Below are positions 13,601-23,921 of a stretch of 64,000 nucleotides of DNA, piece after piece (the first letter of the stretch is position 1; the number at the start of each line of letters is the position of its first letter). The stretch is from contig CM034100.1 of the NCBI GenBank assembly GCA_019914945.1, positions 12,225,096 through 12,289,095 on the forward strand, in the 5' to 3' direction. The notes under the pieces were generated by a model, which was not told the DNA's origin, searched no databases, and saw only the letters and a list, made by a program, of their open reading frames with translations. Source of the stretch: Typha latifolia (lineage: Eukaryota; Streptophyta; Magnoliopsida; Poales; Typhaceae). Both the position numbers and the translations under genes were made by a program.

Positions 13601-14056
13601 ATGGCGCACATTCTCCGTGGCCGCCTTACACGGCATGTTTCCACCATCAAAGACAACAACGGGGATGACCTTGTAATGCCGGAGGAGATTAATGTGATGC
13701 ATAAAGTACTTCAAATAACGCCTCGCGGCATTACTCTGAGAGTTGAGACACAGCTCCATGCTGCAAGAATAAGCTACAAAAAGTAACGCACAATTTATCA
13801 AAATCCTACTTTTCTCAACTAGGCTTGTTGGAAATTGCTCAGGTTCGTAGGTTCTAAGCGCTCACCTCCCTTGTGAAGCCATGAATAGGCGTCAATCCCA
13901 ACCTACCCACAGAGTAAAATTAGGGGGAAACCAATAAGAAAATTAAAAGAAATTGGGTATTTTAGAGTTTAACTTTACCCGTTCTCCGGCGTATTTCTTA
14001 ATGTGGACGGGATCGATGAACGGCTTCATGAATCGGAGGAGATTTTGGATACCCAT
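4650..14056 (-). CDS. EXO1: Exonuclease 1-like 5'-3' exonuclease (XPG/Rad2 family), 12 exons
   Basis: Reconstructed exons (minus strand, first to last): 13979-14056, 13866-13902, 13599-13773, 13409-13487, 11330-11374, 11104-11253, 10904-11018, 6285-6385, 5841-5938, 5671-5763, 5245-5462, 4650-5023. They total 1563 nt, giving 520 residues and a stop. The protein starts [13 protein letters not shown], as Rad2-family nucleases do. Acid-bearing motifs appear in family order: [33 protein letters not shown] and LAGCDFLP, followed by the helix-hairpin-helix [10 protein letters not shown]. The family removes nucleotides 5'-3' and acts in mismatch repair, recombination and end resection in the nucleus. 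The length and a lysine-rich tail without an obvious mismatch-protein-binding region suggest the shorter plant EXO1A-type paralog. The exon 3/4 junction keeps frame only with a GC donor at 13597-13598. Introns of about 2.0 and 4.5 kb hold transposon debris. Exons 9/10 and 10/11 have weaker splice signals and need transcript support. Confidence 0.9.
6386..9419. other. Large EXO1 intron, 3' part: no gene seen
   Basis: This AT-rich DNA lies between exon 8 and the copia debris. It contains short CG-rich patches (about 6600-6780 and 7510-7610) with repeated GTATC/ATACG words that look like fragments of transposon terminal regions. No coding region was recognised. Confidence 0.5.
9420..10048 (+). 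pseudogene. Decayed Ty1-copia gag fragment, antisense in EXO1 intron
   Basis: Broken frames read as copia gag. There is a stretch like [16 protein letters not shown] at about 9720-9770, then [11 protein letters not shown] near 9870, then a degraded zinc knuckle (YFFC, KKKxHMKK, KFQKW) near 9985-10045. Several frameshifts and stops are present, so it is not functional. The copia reverse-transcriptase tail at 10350-10505 probably belongs to the same dead element. Confidence 0.75.
10050..10346 (+). mobile_element. Fragment of family-C LTR (3' part) ending in a PBS-like motif
   Basis: The segment matches the 3' portion of the LTRs at 23922-24590 and 31771-32629, with shared words such as TTCGAATCTACGAAGGG and ATTTTCTGACTA, and ends with GTATCAGAGCTTATCA. 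The upstream LTR part is missing. It lies between two pieces of copia coding sequence. Confidence 0.7.
10350..10505 (+). pseudogene. Ty1-copia reverse transcriptase/RNase H fragment
   Basis: Translation gives the familiar copia run around CTRPD, then a MLGRY-like word, then RNVIRYLxGTKDYML. At least two stops interrupt it. It is the 3' remnant of a dead copia element antisense to EXO1. Confidence 0.8.
10508..10827. mobile_element. Non-autonomous hAT-like MITE rich in GAGCTCGAG words
   Basis: It starts TAGGGGTGTAAACGAGCC and ends TTTTGATAGCCCTA. Both flanks are dense in GAGCTC/CGAGCC words, typical of hAT subterminal repeats. Similar sequence is seen at about 49360-49540 and 53570-53745. I could not find a clean 8-bp target duplication, so the exact ends are tentative. 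Confidence 0.55.
11640..12340 (+). mobile_element. Solo-LTR-like sequence in EXO1 intron 4
   Basis: The segment shares the layout of the other LTRs in the window: TTCGAACGC palindromes (about 11725-11795), a TATA-type word CCTATAAATAGG near 11854-11865 followed by a GGCAACCC word, then a C/T-rich untranslated-like stretch. It reads antisense to EXO1. Ends and target duplication could not be fixed. Confidence 0.55.
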
Positions 14057-15261
14057 GTCTCGCGAAATGCAAATATTTTGAAGCTCTTTCTTACTCCTTT
14101 TTTTTTTAATCGTGCTTATTCCTGGGGCGGGAGCAGAGAAGAAGAGGTCCATAATTTGGGCGTGTTATGTGGAAAGGTTTGGAAAAGATTTTTCCCGCGC
14201 GTAGTGCTGCTTCTCCCGCGCTTTTTTTAATGGTATTTTTGGAACTTCCTATAAATGAGTTAAAAAAAAAAAAGCTTTTCAATCTGATACAGACTAATTG
14301 CTACATTATTATATATCATTTTCAACTAGTTACTTTAGTTAATAGCAGAAATCATATAATGAATTTAGGTCGCTTACAAGAAGAAAAAAAGGACAAGGCC
14401 CTCTTCTATCCACACCGCTAGCAATGTTTTTCAATCCAACAACCAAACAAACAAAAATGCTCAACCATTAGCATCATTAATATAGAAGCCCAAATGCACA
14501 TTCATAGCATCATTAATCTATTATCATCTTTCATCTCCACCAGTTCTACTTTTCATTTCTTCCATCCTTCACAAGCAGCATGAGATTAATGATAAAAGCA
14601 ACATAAATCTAAAATATAAAGATTGCAGCTCAAGTTAAATACTCAAGTTGAATCTGAAAAGCTCTCAGAATTTCAGATAAACTAACTATATAATAAGAAT
14701 ATATTACAACCGACCAAATCTCTACACAGGGATTAGGCTAGCTTGATTACAATCCAAACAACAAGCTGAGTGACCAATATCCAACAGCTTCCACAAGCAT
14801 AGAAACTAGAAAGTACTATACGTAAAGCCACCAGCAATCAGAAACACAAACTTCCAAGTATTTCAAGCTAGATTCAATTTCCAGCAAAGATCACCAAAGG
14901 AGTCTCAATTTCATTCAGCATTCAAAAAAGGTTCCAGGAAGTAATGCTGGAAGCCAATCTTCGAAAGGAAGCAGTTGTGAAAACAGAGAATAGAATGAGA
15001 ATGCCTTCAGAACCACTAAGAGAGGAACAAACAGCTTCGGGAAAGAGATGCATTGTTGCTAGTTGCAGAGAAGGTGCAACCAAGCCGGCTAGTGAGAAAA
15101 GTATACAGTAAAACCTTTTTTGCTGGCACTTAACTGACAATGGGAGGATTCCTCAGCACATTTTCCATTAAAAAAGAGCATTCATATGTGAATTTGACAT
15201 TATTTTCAAACAATTTACAACACTTACAAAGCTGTGAATGTAAGATCAGTGTTAATTTACA
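14057..15261. other. Intergenic: EXO1 5' flank and SINA-like gene 3' flank
   Basis: About 1.2 kb separates the SINA-like gene stop (15262) from the EXO1 start (14056); both genes are on the minus strand. It should hold the upstream gene's 3' UTR and the EXO1 promoter. I see no clear TATA box and no additional gene. Confidence 0.6.
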
Positions 15262-17274
15262 TCAACATCTTATATTCCGAATAATAATATTAAGTGTCAT
15301 ATGCCCAGAAGAATGGAAATCATTGGGCACCAAAAGAAAAGCATCTGTAGGGTGGATTCCTTTCCACTCCCTAGTATTTGTTACAGAAGCCTTCAACCTT
15401 ACAGTGCTTCCATCATGGGATGTTGACTTAACTTCATAGGAGAATTTCCAACCCAAATCTCCAGGCCGGAGGCATACAATGGAGAGAGCATTCCCCATAG
15501 GCACAACACACTTGTTAAGGAGGAGGAAGAGATGGTCATCATGTCCTATTAGAGCTAAAAATGGCTCAGTTGCTCTTAAATTCACTTCAAAATATTGGCT
15601 GTAACTGAATCTCTTATAAGACATATTATGCTCCCTAATGAAGTGGTTTAACCACCATCCTGTGAAACCCTTGTAAGTGCAGTTGGGGCATGGGCAGGTG
15701 GATGAAGAATAGATGCATGCTTCTTCGTGTGCATGCCTTTCCGCATAAGAAATAGTTTTTAGGCAACCCCATTTGGCATATGAGCAGGAAACCTTGATTG
15801 ACTCGACAATCTTCTCAAGAGCAATATTACGACTAGATTTAACTTCGCAAGAGCAAAGATGGCACCTATTATGAAGCTTGGACCAGCAAGAAGAACATGC
15901 TATGTGGCCATATTCACACTATAAAACAAATATATCAGTCTGGATGAAGCAGAAGTGCAGAAGTGCTAGAAACACCAACTTGAATTCAAATGAAGCAAAG
16001 TGCACTTTATTATACATTAGATTTAACGATGGAGAATCAGTTGATAAAATTCATGCAAAACCTCTATATAAGAACTCTAAGATAAAGAAACTCTCGCAAA
16101 GTACAGCCATCAAGGCTCCAAATTCTTAAAACCCTCAGTTCTCCAAACAAAATCACAAGGTATTGACTTTACCAACTTAATTCGATAAGGGCATCAAAGA
16201 GTTAGGCAACCAAACTAACCAGTTAGAGAGGAGGGCACAAGGGCTTGAAGCAAATAGAAAAATAAATAAATTTACAAGAGAACTAGTATAAGCTCAGTTT
16301 AGTTAATTTAACATAAGTACTTTGAGCATCAGAAACACTAATTTGCACCAGAAAGAAGCAGAAGCAGAACTTAAACAAATTTTGTGCAGAAATGATTGGC
16401 AAGACCTAATTGCTCTAAATGCGACAAAAATCAGCAAGAAACCGAGATCAAAGAAAGGTAATTACTGCAAACAACCAAATTAAAAAGGTTCACCAAGACC
16501 ATCAAAATTGCGAAATAGTTAAAAACCTCAATTACCTAACCAAAATCACACCGTATCCAAATCAATTATTTCCAAATTCCAAAAAATCTCATCTTTCCCA
16601 ACAATCTGATGATGGGGGCGAAATGACATTGAAATCGGAAATCAACGTCGGATCCTGGCTAGAAGAAAGAGGCATCAATCAAGGCAGCCAAACCTAGCTA
16701 AGAGAGGGATCGACGCAAATATAACAGCAACCTATCAAAGATCCCAAATCTTGAAATCCTCAATTCCCTAAACCAAGGTAACACCAAACCTAAGTACCCA
16801 ATCCATTTTTTCCCCAAACCAAACAAGATCCAAGTTTTTTTTAAAAAAAAAAATCTCATCTTTACAAACAAATCGACGATGACCAACTTCACCAGAAGGA
16901 AATCAAAGAGGGGCAAAACACCAAACCTGATAGAGAGGTGGGCGCAAGGGCTCGAAGCAAATGGAGCAATCCAGAACATCTGGGTCTATTCTAGCGCTGA
17001 TTCCATCGCCGTTCTCCTTCAGAGGAGAAGCATTCACTTCTTCGTACTCTTCCTCTTCTTCCCCTTCGCATTCTTCTTCTTCTCCTCCGTCGTCATATTC
17101 TTCTTCTTCGTCCTCGAGAATCTCTTGCTCCTCCTCCTTGCCTACTCGTTTGATCTTTAACTTTTTCCCCTTTTTTGAAGAATTCGCATCGATTTCTTCA
17201 CCTCCACCCCTTACTTTTATGCGCTTCTTGCCTCTCATCTCTTCCTCTCCTTCCTCCAACGAGAATTTTGCCAT
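15262..17274 (-). CDS. SINA-like RING E3 ubiquitin ligase (copy 1), two exons
   Basis: Exons are 16927-17274 and 15262-15918, joined in phase 0 (CAG|GT ... AG|TGT), giving 334 residues. The first ATG in frame is at 17272-17274. Residues 1-100 are low complexity: a lysine-rich stretch and then long glutamate runs. A RING finger follows at about 103-140 (DCSICFEPL, CEYGHIACSSCW, CHLCSC). Next is the SIAH-type zinc finger (CSYAKWGC ... HEEACIY ... CPCPNCTYKG ... HFIREH, about 161-215) and then the SINA substrate-binding/dimerisation domain to the end. The family attaches ubiquitin to target proteins together with an E2 enzyme. The acidic N-terminus and diverged SINA domain match the plant SINA-like subgroup rather than canonical SINAT proteins. 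A paralog lies at 39158-42203. Confidence 0.92.
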
Positions 17275-17849
17275 GATCACAAAAGAACGAGAGTGTCAAT
17301 GGTGGGGGCTTAGTTGCCGCCTTTATTCGAGGAGATCGGGACGTCTGCCACGCGTCGATGGGCGGTTATGGTATCACGCGAGTGGATGTCTTTTTTTTTA
17401 ACCATCCAAGAGCTTGAAACGTTGACAAGAGTCGGACTAAAGAACCAAGTCACCAACCCTCCAAAAATTAGATGTATTTAGGCCCACTTAAAATTGAATG
17501 TTAAATATATCTACAAGTCATCGTTCTGCTAAGTTGTTATTCTAAATCCCCATATCACCGAGCCGAGTCAAGTCATTGAGCCAAACCATAAAATCTGCAA
17601 AATAATTTCTTCACAATAATTATTTGGGTTAAAGTCTAACTTTACGATCTCCTTGCTCATATGTGGTACCTACAAACTTTACAATAGTTAGTTGGTGCAG
17701 AATGGATAACTCTTTTTGTCTATTGAAATGGAGAGTTTCATTTAGCTTAACACCTTACCTAACCGGGAGTTAGAGAGTCGTCCAAATGAAGGATATTATA
17801 AAGATCATGGGGGTCCAAATGAAGGATATTATAGAGATCATGGGGGACC
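17275..17849. other. Intergenic 5' flank of SINA-like copy 1
   Basis: The first ~120 bp are GC-rich and probably hold the promoter and 5' UTR of the SINA-like gene. Beyond that the DNA is AT-rich with no gene. It includes a 33-bp tandem repeat at 17782-17847. Confidence 0.5.
17782..17847. repeat. 33-bp unit, two tandem copies
   Basis: Two adjacent copies of a unit starting CCAAATGAAGGATATTATA are nearly identical, indicating a recent small duplication. Confidence 0.85.
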
Positions 17850-20230
17850 GAGCCTAATAGCCCAATCATAGTACAATCCAAACCTAATTGCCTAGTCACC
17901 TACTCGGTTTGCCTCACGAGACACGTGCTAAATACATACGGTCATGAATTCTTTTAAGAGATAGACACACTCATCTGCTAGATTCTTGATTCTCTAAGGG
18001 CTAGATAACTCATCCCGAAGTATCCTAGACGCCTCTAGAGAGTCTATTTCAATGATGACATCCACCACCAAATCCACAGCCCTAGACCCATCCTAATAGC
18101 CCAAATTTTTGGGAGGGCCGAGGCCTTAGGACATGGCTCCTAGGCTGCCCAAAATAATTCCCCCACTTCCTTCCTTGAGATCACGTTGGCGCTGCCTTAG
18201 TAAGGTTCCACTATTATCGTGTCATCCATATTATTTCTTTATTCACCCCAGATCTAGCACCATCCCCTTAGCATCCTCCCTAACATAAGTCATGGCAGGT
18301 TTCTTAGGACACCCTTCATATTTTCTAGCTAACTATTGAGCCAACTATGCCACCATCCTTGAGCTCACTAGAGTCTCGCTGAAAGCCGCCACATTCCATT
18401 ACTTCCACACATACCACCACATTGTAATAATAAGATCTTTCGTCCGCATTGCATGGCTCGGTTCCCCATGCCATGCAAAAGTAAGCCAATCCTGGCCCAT
18501 AGACAACCCAGACTCTTGCATGCTTTTTCATATAGGTGTTGCCATACTAGGCTGAATTTATAGGAGAAAAAGAGATGATTGCAAATCTCGCCGAAGAGAC
18601 CACACAACATGCAACTCTCCACCAACTAAATATGCATGGCTTAGAGAGAGCTCCTCATCGGCAACCTGTTCCAAACGAGCTTCTAATAAAAAGTGTGAAT
18701 CCTTAGCGTCCCCGACAACATCTTCCACCCATTCCACCGATCTAGGTGCGATGGTGCAAGGAAGGCTTAGATCGACTAAGTAATAGGTTTCCTCTTTGAG
18801 TGTGACGACCAGTCCCAAGATTTGATGGTGATGATAGCATCTACTAGGAGCGATGTCATATGCTATCTCAAATCCCTCCTCCCATAATAGCTGTTATGGC
18901 CGCCATTTGAGTTCATCGAAGAGGTTTGTCACCATTGGGTCTTTATCCAAAAGCTCCACATGCATGACCCAGGGTTATTTGCACCAAGGGACCGCTGACA
19001 ACTAGGGGGGTAGCCGCCTTAGTTGTCTTATTATTACCAATCAAAACTCAACAATAGCTTAAGGTTCCCTATTGTCCTTGTTAAATCCCGCCACAAACAA
19101 GAGGCTGTAGTAAGCACTTTTGGTTCCCTTGGATCGAGGTTGCTATATTCGGCTAGTAGTTACACCTATGGTGTGCTGGCCTGGTTCAGCACTTTGAATA
19201 CAATCTTGCCAAGCAAGGCCTACCTAGCCACCTTCAACGAGCCAATACTAGCTCAGCTTGACTCAATTATGTTTTCAAGCTTAAAATATCAACTCAACCT
19301 CAAGAGCCCACAGGCATTTTTAACAATCCTACTTGAGCATGTGGATGGCCAAGCCACCATCTTATTTAGTGCGACTGAGTCCTAATTGACAAGGTGTAGT
19401 TTGCAGGCATTACCATTGTTCCAAAGGAAAGCCTTCGCCTTGTTCGTGATTGTGTCGAGGATAAAATCTGGCAACCGTGTGCTAACTAGCCAGTAAGAAG
19501 GTATGGCTGACAGCATCACCTTCATGAGCATAGCCCTCCATGTCGTGGAGAGAAAGCTCTTCTTCCAGCCGGCCAGCTGCCGCTCTACTCTAGTAACCAA
19601 GGTATGGTGTTATATAACTTTGACATGTCTTCCAAAGATGAGGACTATGAGGTAGACTAAGGGCATGACTGCCACCATTAGCCCAAGCCCCTCCTCAAGT
19701 TGTGATGTAAGGTCCTGGTTGATCCATTACAAAAGATAGAGATCAGACTTTATGGAGCTAATCTTTCGATTAGTTAAGATCGAGCAGCTGTCCATGCAGG
19801 AGAGGATTCATTCAGCATTTGAGCAGGTAGCTAAGGTTGTGATTAAGAGGTCGTCGACATAGAGAAGGTGGGATAATTGGACTTCCCCCACCTTGAACCC
19901 TTGGAGATCGTCAGAGTTAACCTTAGCATTCAGAAGACTAGTGAGAACCTGGGATACAAGAATGAATAAATACGGGGACAATAATTCACCTTAGCATAGA
20001 TTGCGGTGAGGCGAGAACCACTTTAAAAGACTATCGTTGATGAAGATTGTAAACTGTAACGATGTGATGCAAGCTCAAACATGCACATCATCGCTTTGAG
20101 AATCCCATGTGTGAGAGAGTATCCAGTATCGCCGCATAGTGACCTAGTAGTACGCCTTCTCCAACCGCATCCTTTTATGCAGGAATGTATTGCAATAGGG
20201 AAACTTGGTGCCTCTTGACCGGATAATAAA
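17850..20230 (-). mobile_element. Decayed LINE (L1-type) remnant
   Basis: Reading the minus strand from 20200 downward gives an L1-type reverse transcriptase tail: a SPYLFILVSQVL-like block, a LLYVDDLLIT variant of the YADD motif, then ERQLAGWKKSFLS (about 19560). A zinc-binding region follows (about 18570-18620, CxLCG ... HLFF). Last comes an RNase H tail, IEIDSLEASRILRDE (about 18020-18060), which matches the same part of the LINE at 42361-45921. Many stops and frameshifts make it non-functional. Confidence 0.75.
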
Positions 20231-21080
20231 TCCAGCGATCTAAATGCATGAAGTTCCTACAACTATATGCCTAAATAATGTTATGAACCAGATCTGAAAT
20301 GATCTAGACGTAAGAAAATTATGATATTTTTATAGGAGGAATTCTAGGAAGTCAGGATCTAATAGGTTTAGTTTCACATGATTCCAAGGTCAGAGTGAAA
20401 AGATAAAATTAAAACAATGGAAGAAGGTTAGAATTGAATAGATTGGTAATTATTCGACGTTGCGGCTAATGGTGGTAGTGGACGGCCATAAGTTAGGGTG
20501 GCTCATGGAGGTGATTGTAGCTATGGTTTAGAGGTAGAATTATGATTTTAAGTTAGACCTACTCCTAAAAAAATAAACGGCTATGATTAGTTTCATTTCT
20601 ACTTCTAGATTATCTTATTCTTAAACTCAAGGCTAAAATAATTTCTTAGTGTTTAGATATTTGGATAATTAAATAAAGGAGCCCAACCCCACTATATATA
20701 GAGTTCAAGTATAATGAGTCATACTAAAACTAGCCTTAAAAGCTATCACGACTCGAACTAGGACTTGTCTTATAGGCTTGCGTGACTTAAATAGACTTAT
20801 CTTAGAGACTTACATGACTTAATTGGACTTGCTTTATAGGCTTACATGACTTAATTGGACTTATCTTCAGAGGCTTACATAACTTAACTAGACTTACTTT
20901 AATGACCTACATAAAAGATAAGCATAAATTAATTAAAAGATAAATAGATTTGATCCATTGAACTCAATGCCCTCATGATGCGATTCAATTTGATCTAGTT
21001 CGTATTAGATAAACACAACCTACTTATGTAGATGCATGAAATTCCTACAACTACACGTGCTAAAAAGCACACCCCTCATA
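20231..21080. other. Intergenic/repeat DNA bounded by a 22-bp direct repeat
   Basis: A near-identical 22-bp word beginning ATGCATGAA and ending CTACAACTA occurs at 20244-20265 and 21032-21053, flanking 766 bp. Between them is a short tandem repeat (20752-20913) and no gene. Confidence 0.5.
20752..20913. repeat. ~36-bp tandem repeat, about 4-5 diverged units
   Basis: Units contain GACTTR-TTTATAGGCTTACATGACTTAA-like words repeated at about 36-bp spacing. Confidence 0.7.
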
Positions 21081-21958
21081 TGATACTATTTGGATTTTAT
21101 CGATGTCGTTTCGAGCATGGATACACTTTAGGGATGTCTTTGTCTCTTGTTTTAGTGTTTAATTCTTAAAAAAATAAAATTTTATGTATGTTGCGTTCGA
21201 ACGCAGATAGAGTGTGTTCGAACGCGCTTGTGAATGCTTGCATCAGGTTCGCACGTCCAGAGAGTGTGAATTGTGCATTTGAATGCCGCGTTCAAACGTG
21301 TCTGGTGAACACCGCATCGCGTTCGCACATCTAGAGAATTGCAAAATATGTGTGTTCGAACGTGATCGGGCGTGTTCGAACGTGGTCGGCGGAAATGCAC
21401 TATTTAGGGTTAATAATTGTCATTTTTGAATTATTTGGTTAGCCTCTAAAAGTTGGATGGCAACCATGGAATCATTATTGATGAATTGAGTTTTTGCCCT
21501 ACCTCCTTCGTCTTTTTCTCTCCTGTTCTCTCGTTCCCCAACGACGCCGCTTGTAACCTCCCTCGACCAGCCAATCACCCTAGTCCCTTAGGGGCGGCCC
21601 TCTCGTCCCCCTTCTTCCAATCTATCCATCACTTGCCCTATTCCTTCCATCACCCATAACCCTTCCATGGCCACTTACTCATCGATGCCACCCCATTAAT
21701 GTCGGTCCACCATCATCCACCATCATCTTGTGCCTCCATCCATGGATCCTAAGACAGACTACCCGACGTTCGTCCACTAATTGAACAATATCTCAAGATC
21801 CCGACATCCGACTTGTTTGAAACTTGATTTGTTAGAAAGCTCTTTTCTAGGGACTACAACATACTAAACCTCACATCAATCTAACGGCGGCATTTTTCGA
21901 GATTTATTTTCAAAGTTTGTATCAGATCCTGTCCAGATCTGAAAATCAGAATAGATCG

Positions 21959-22754
21959 TGATACGATTCGGACTTCACCGACGTCGTCTCGAGCTTGGAT
22001 TTACCTTAGGATAAGATTGAGTTTTAGGATAAGATTGAGTTTTAGGATAAGATTGTGTTTTAGGATAAGATTGAGTTTTAGGATAAGATTGTGTTTTAGG
22101 ATAAGATTGAGTTGTTGGTTAGCCTATAAAAGTATGTGTAGGGCAACCAAAATTAGGAATTGATTATTGAGAATTGAGTTTGCCTTGCCTCCTTCGTCTT
22201 CTTCGCTCCCGTTCCCTCAATCTCCCCGGCGACGCCGCTTCTAATCTCCCTCGATAGGCCAATCACCCTAGTCCCTTAGGAGTGGCCCTCTTCTCCCCCT
22301 TCTTCCAATTTATCCATCGCTATCCCTAACCTTTCCATCATCCATAACCCTTCCACCATCACTTTTACACCGGTGCCACCCCATCAACACCGGCCCTCCA
22401 CAATCCACCATTACCCAGGATTTCATGCCTTCATCCACGGAATCCAAAAACAGAGTATCCTGACGTTCGTCTACTAAACGAACGATATCTCGAGATCCCC
22501 AACTCCGATTCGCCTGAAACTAGATCCGTTGGAAAGCTCTTTTCCGGGCCTACAACATATCAAAATTTCACAGTGATCCAACGGCGGGATATTTCGGGAT
22601 CTTATCTTAAAGTTCCGTGCAAGATCGTAACAATCTGGTATCAGAGCCATAGCACCAAAAGAGGGTTCGTATCAAGCTGGTATCAGAGCCTATAGCCGAG
22701 GAAGGATCGTAACAAGCTGGTATCAGAGCCTATAGCCGAGGAAGGATCGTACCA
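21959..22754 (+). mobile_element. Solo LTR B (796 bp), TSD GATCG, with internal PBS-like copies
   Basis: The insertion begins TGATACGATTCGG and ends GGATCGTACCA. GATCG is duplicated at 21954-21958 and 22755-22759, and the interrupted host LTR resumes in register. Unlike other LTRs it lacks the TTCGAA palindromes and has instead an 18-bp minisatellite (22006-22113) just upstream of a GCCTATAAAAG TATA-type box (about 22122-22132). Three copies of TGGTATCAGAGCC lie inside it, before its end. Confidence 0.85.
22006..22113. repeat. 18-bp minisatellite, six units
   Basis: Six head-to-tail copies of TTAGGATAAGATTGAGTT, with only A/T variation at one position, sit directly upstream of the LTR B promoter region. 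Confidence 0.95.
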
Positions 22755-22879
22755 GATCGAGCCTTTGGCCAAAAGGTGAGATCGTATCAAGACCGGAGAT
22801 CGTATCAAGCTAATATCAGAGCAGAGATCGTGTTAAGCTGGTATTAGAGCAGAGATCGTATCAAGCTGGTATCAGAGCC
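22636..22879 (+). other. Six tRNA-Met primer-binding-site-like copies in 244 bp
   Basis: TGGTATCAGAGCC occurs exactly at 22636, 22678 and 22718 (inside LTR B) and at 22867. Variants TAATATCAGAGC and TGGTATTAGAGC start at 22811 and 22839. TGGTATCAGAGC is the standard complement of the initiator tRNA-Met 3' end used to prime many plant retrotransposons. The last three are spaced exactly 28 bp apart, each preceded by a GATCGTRTYAAGC word resembling the LTR end. Confidence 0.9.
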
Positions 22880-22889
22880 ACTACTTCCT

Positions 22890-23921
22890 ATGACGACAAC
22901 TAGAGCCATGGCTGCACAATGAGATAAGGAAGAAGAGATTCTCCTAGTAGAGGAGGGGGAACGGTTGTAGGGACTTTCGCCCGCGGAACCACCAGACCAA
23001 ATCAGAATACGAAAGAGCCTAGTCTTCAAGCCATATTGGGGTCTCTTTCCAAATAAATGGCCATCAACAATCAGATGATGATGGAGATGATGCGGGAATT
23101 ACGGGCGACAAGGAAAGCCATGCGAACGAGAATGCACCATCGACCCCACGACGCGAGTCCACTCCCATGAACTCGCCGCCATCGATTCAGAATTTGCAAT
23201 TACAAGAGTCGTTGATGCACCACCCTTTGGGCAGAGACAAGCAAGGATGGTTCCACCAAGCCCAATTGCATGTGAACCCATCTAACGAGCGAACCACTAT
23301 GGAGATCACCTTGGAGATCTAGATTCGTGGGCAAATCGTGCGTCTCAAATTCCCAAAGTTCAAGGGTGGCGATCCGATCGATTGGTTGTATAGGGCGGAG
23401 CAATTCTTCGCATACTAAGGTACGGCGGAAGAATATAAGGTGACGCTTGCGAGCTTCCAATTTGAAGAGGCGGCACTTCATTTGTTTCGAGCAGCAAATG
23501 CCAATGAGGCTATCAAAACTTGGGCTGACTTTTGCGCCAATATCACGCGGCGATTTGGAGAGTCGGGGTATGAAGTTTCGATGCTCTCCTCTCAAAGATG
23601 GTGTAACAGACCACGGTTAGGGCATAGCAAGAAGAATTTGAGAAGATAAGTAGCCAATGCCAACCCCCATGGACGGATCAGCAACTTCGTAGCACCTTCA
23701 TCTCCGGGCTGCGGGGAGACATACAAGCTGACGTGAAGGCTTTAAGGCATAGAACCTTAAAGAAGGCCTTCGAAGATACGGTGCTTATGGAAGACAAACA
23801 TCAAGCCATGAAGTTATATCTGAAACAAAACTAGATGAGCCAAGGAAGCCGCAATCAAGCTCAACCAACCATAGCGGCAGGAAATATTATCGGAGTACCA
23901 AGAACCGCTGTTGCAATTGGG
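22890..23921 (+). pseudogene. Gag of element A (5' part), broken
   Basis: Interrupted frames read as Ty3-gypsy gag: LKFPKFKGGDPIDWLYRAEQFF (split by stops), then ASFQFEEAALHLFR, then a capsid C-terminal run around LRGDIQADVKAL. It is cut by element C at 23922. The rest, with a zinc-knuckle-like CFRCDxxFxxxHxC, resumes at about 32640. Confidence 0.8.

Larger units (their letters stand above)
21081..22807 (+). repeat. 5' LTR of element A, split by solo LTR B
   Basis: The LTR begins TGATACTATTTGG. It carries the TTCGAAC palindrome cluster (21190-21395), then a GGTTAGCCTCTAAAA promoter-like stretch and a C/T-rich leader. It is interrupted at 21959-22754 and resumes AGCCTTTGGCC to end ATCGTATCA at 22807. 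The 3' LTR at 35776-36698 shows the uninterrupted arrangement. Confidence 0.85.

Noticed and set aside
16961..17401. 146-codon plus-strand frame opposite the SINA-like gene
   Set aside because: It is the antisense of the glutamate-rich coding exon (serine runs) and not a separate gene.
21190..21400. Palindrome clusters as a CRISPR-like array
   Set aside because: Spacing is irregular, the units mutate independently, and they sit inside LTRs of a plant genome.
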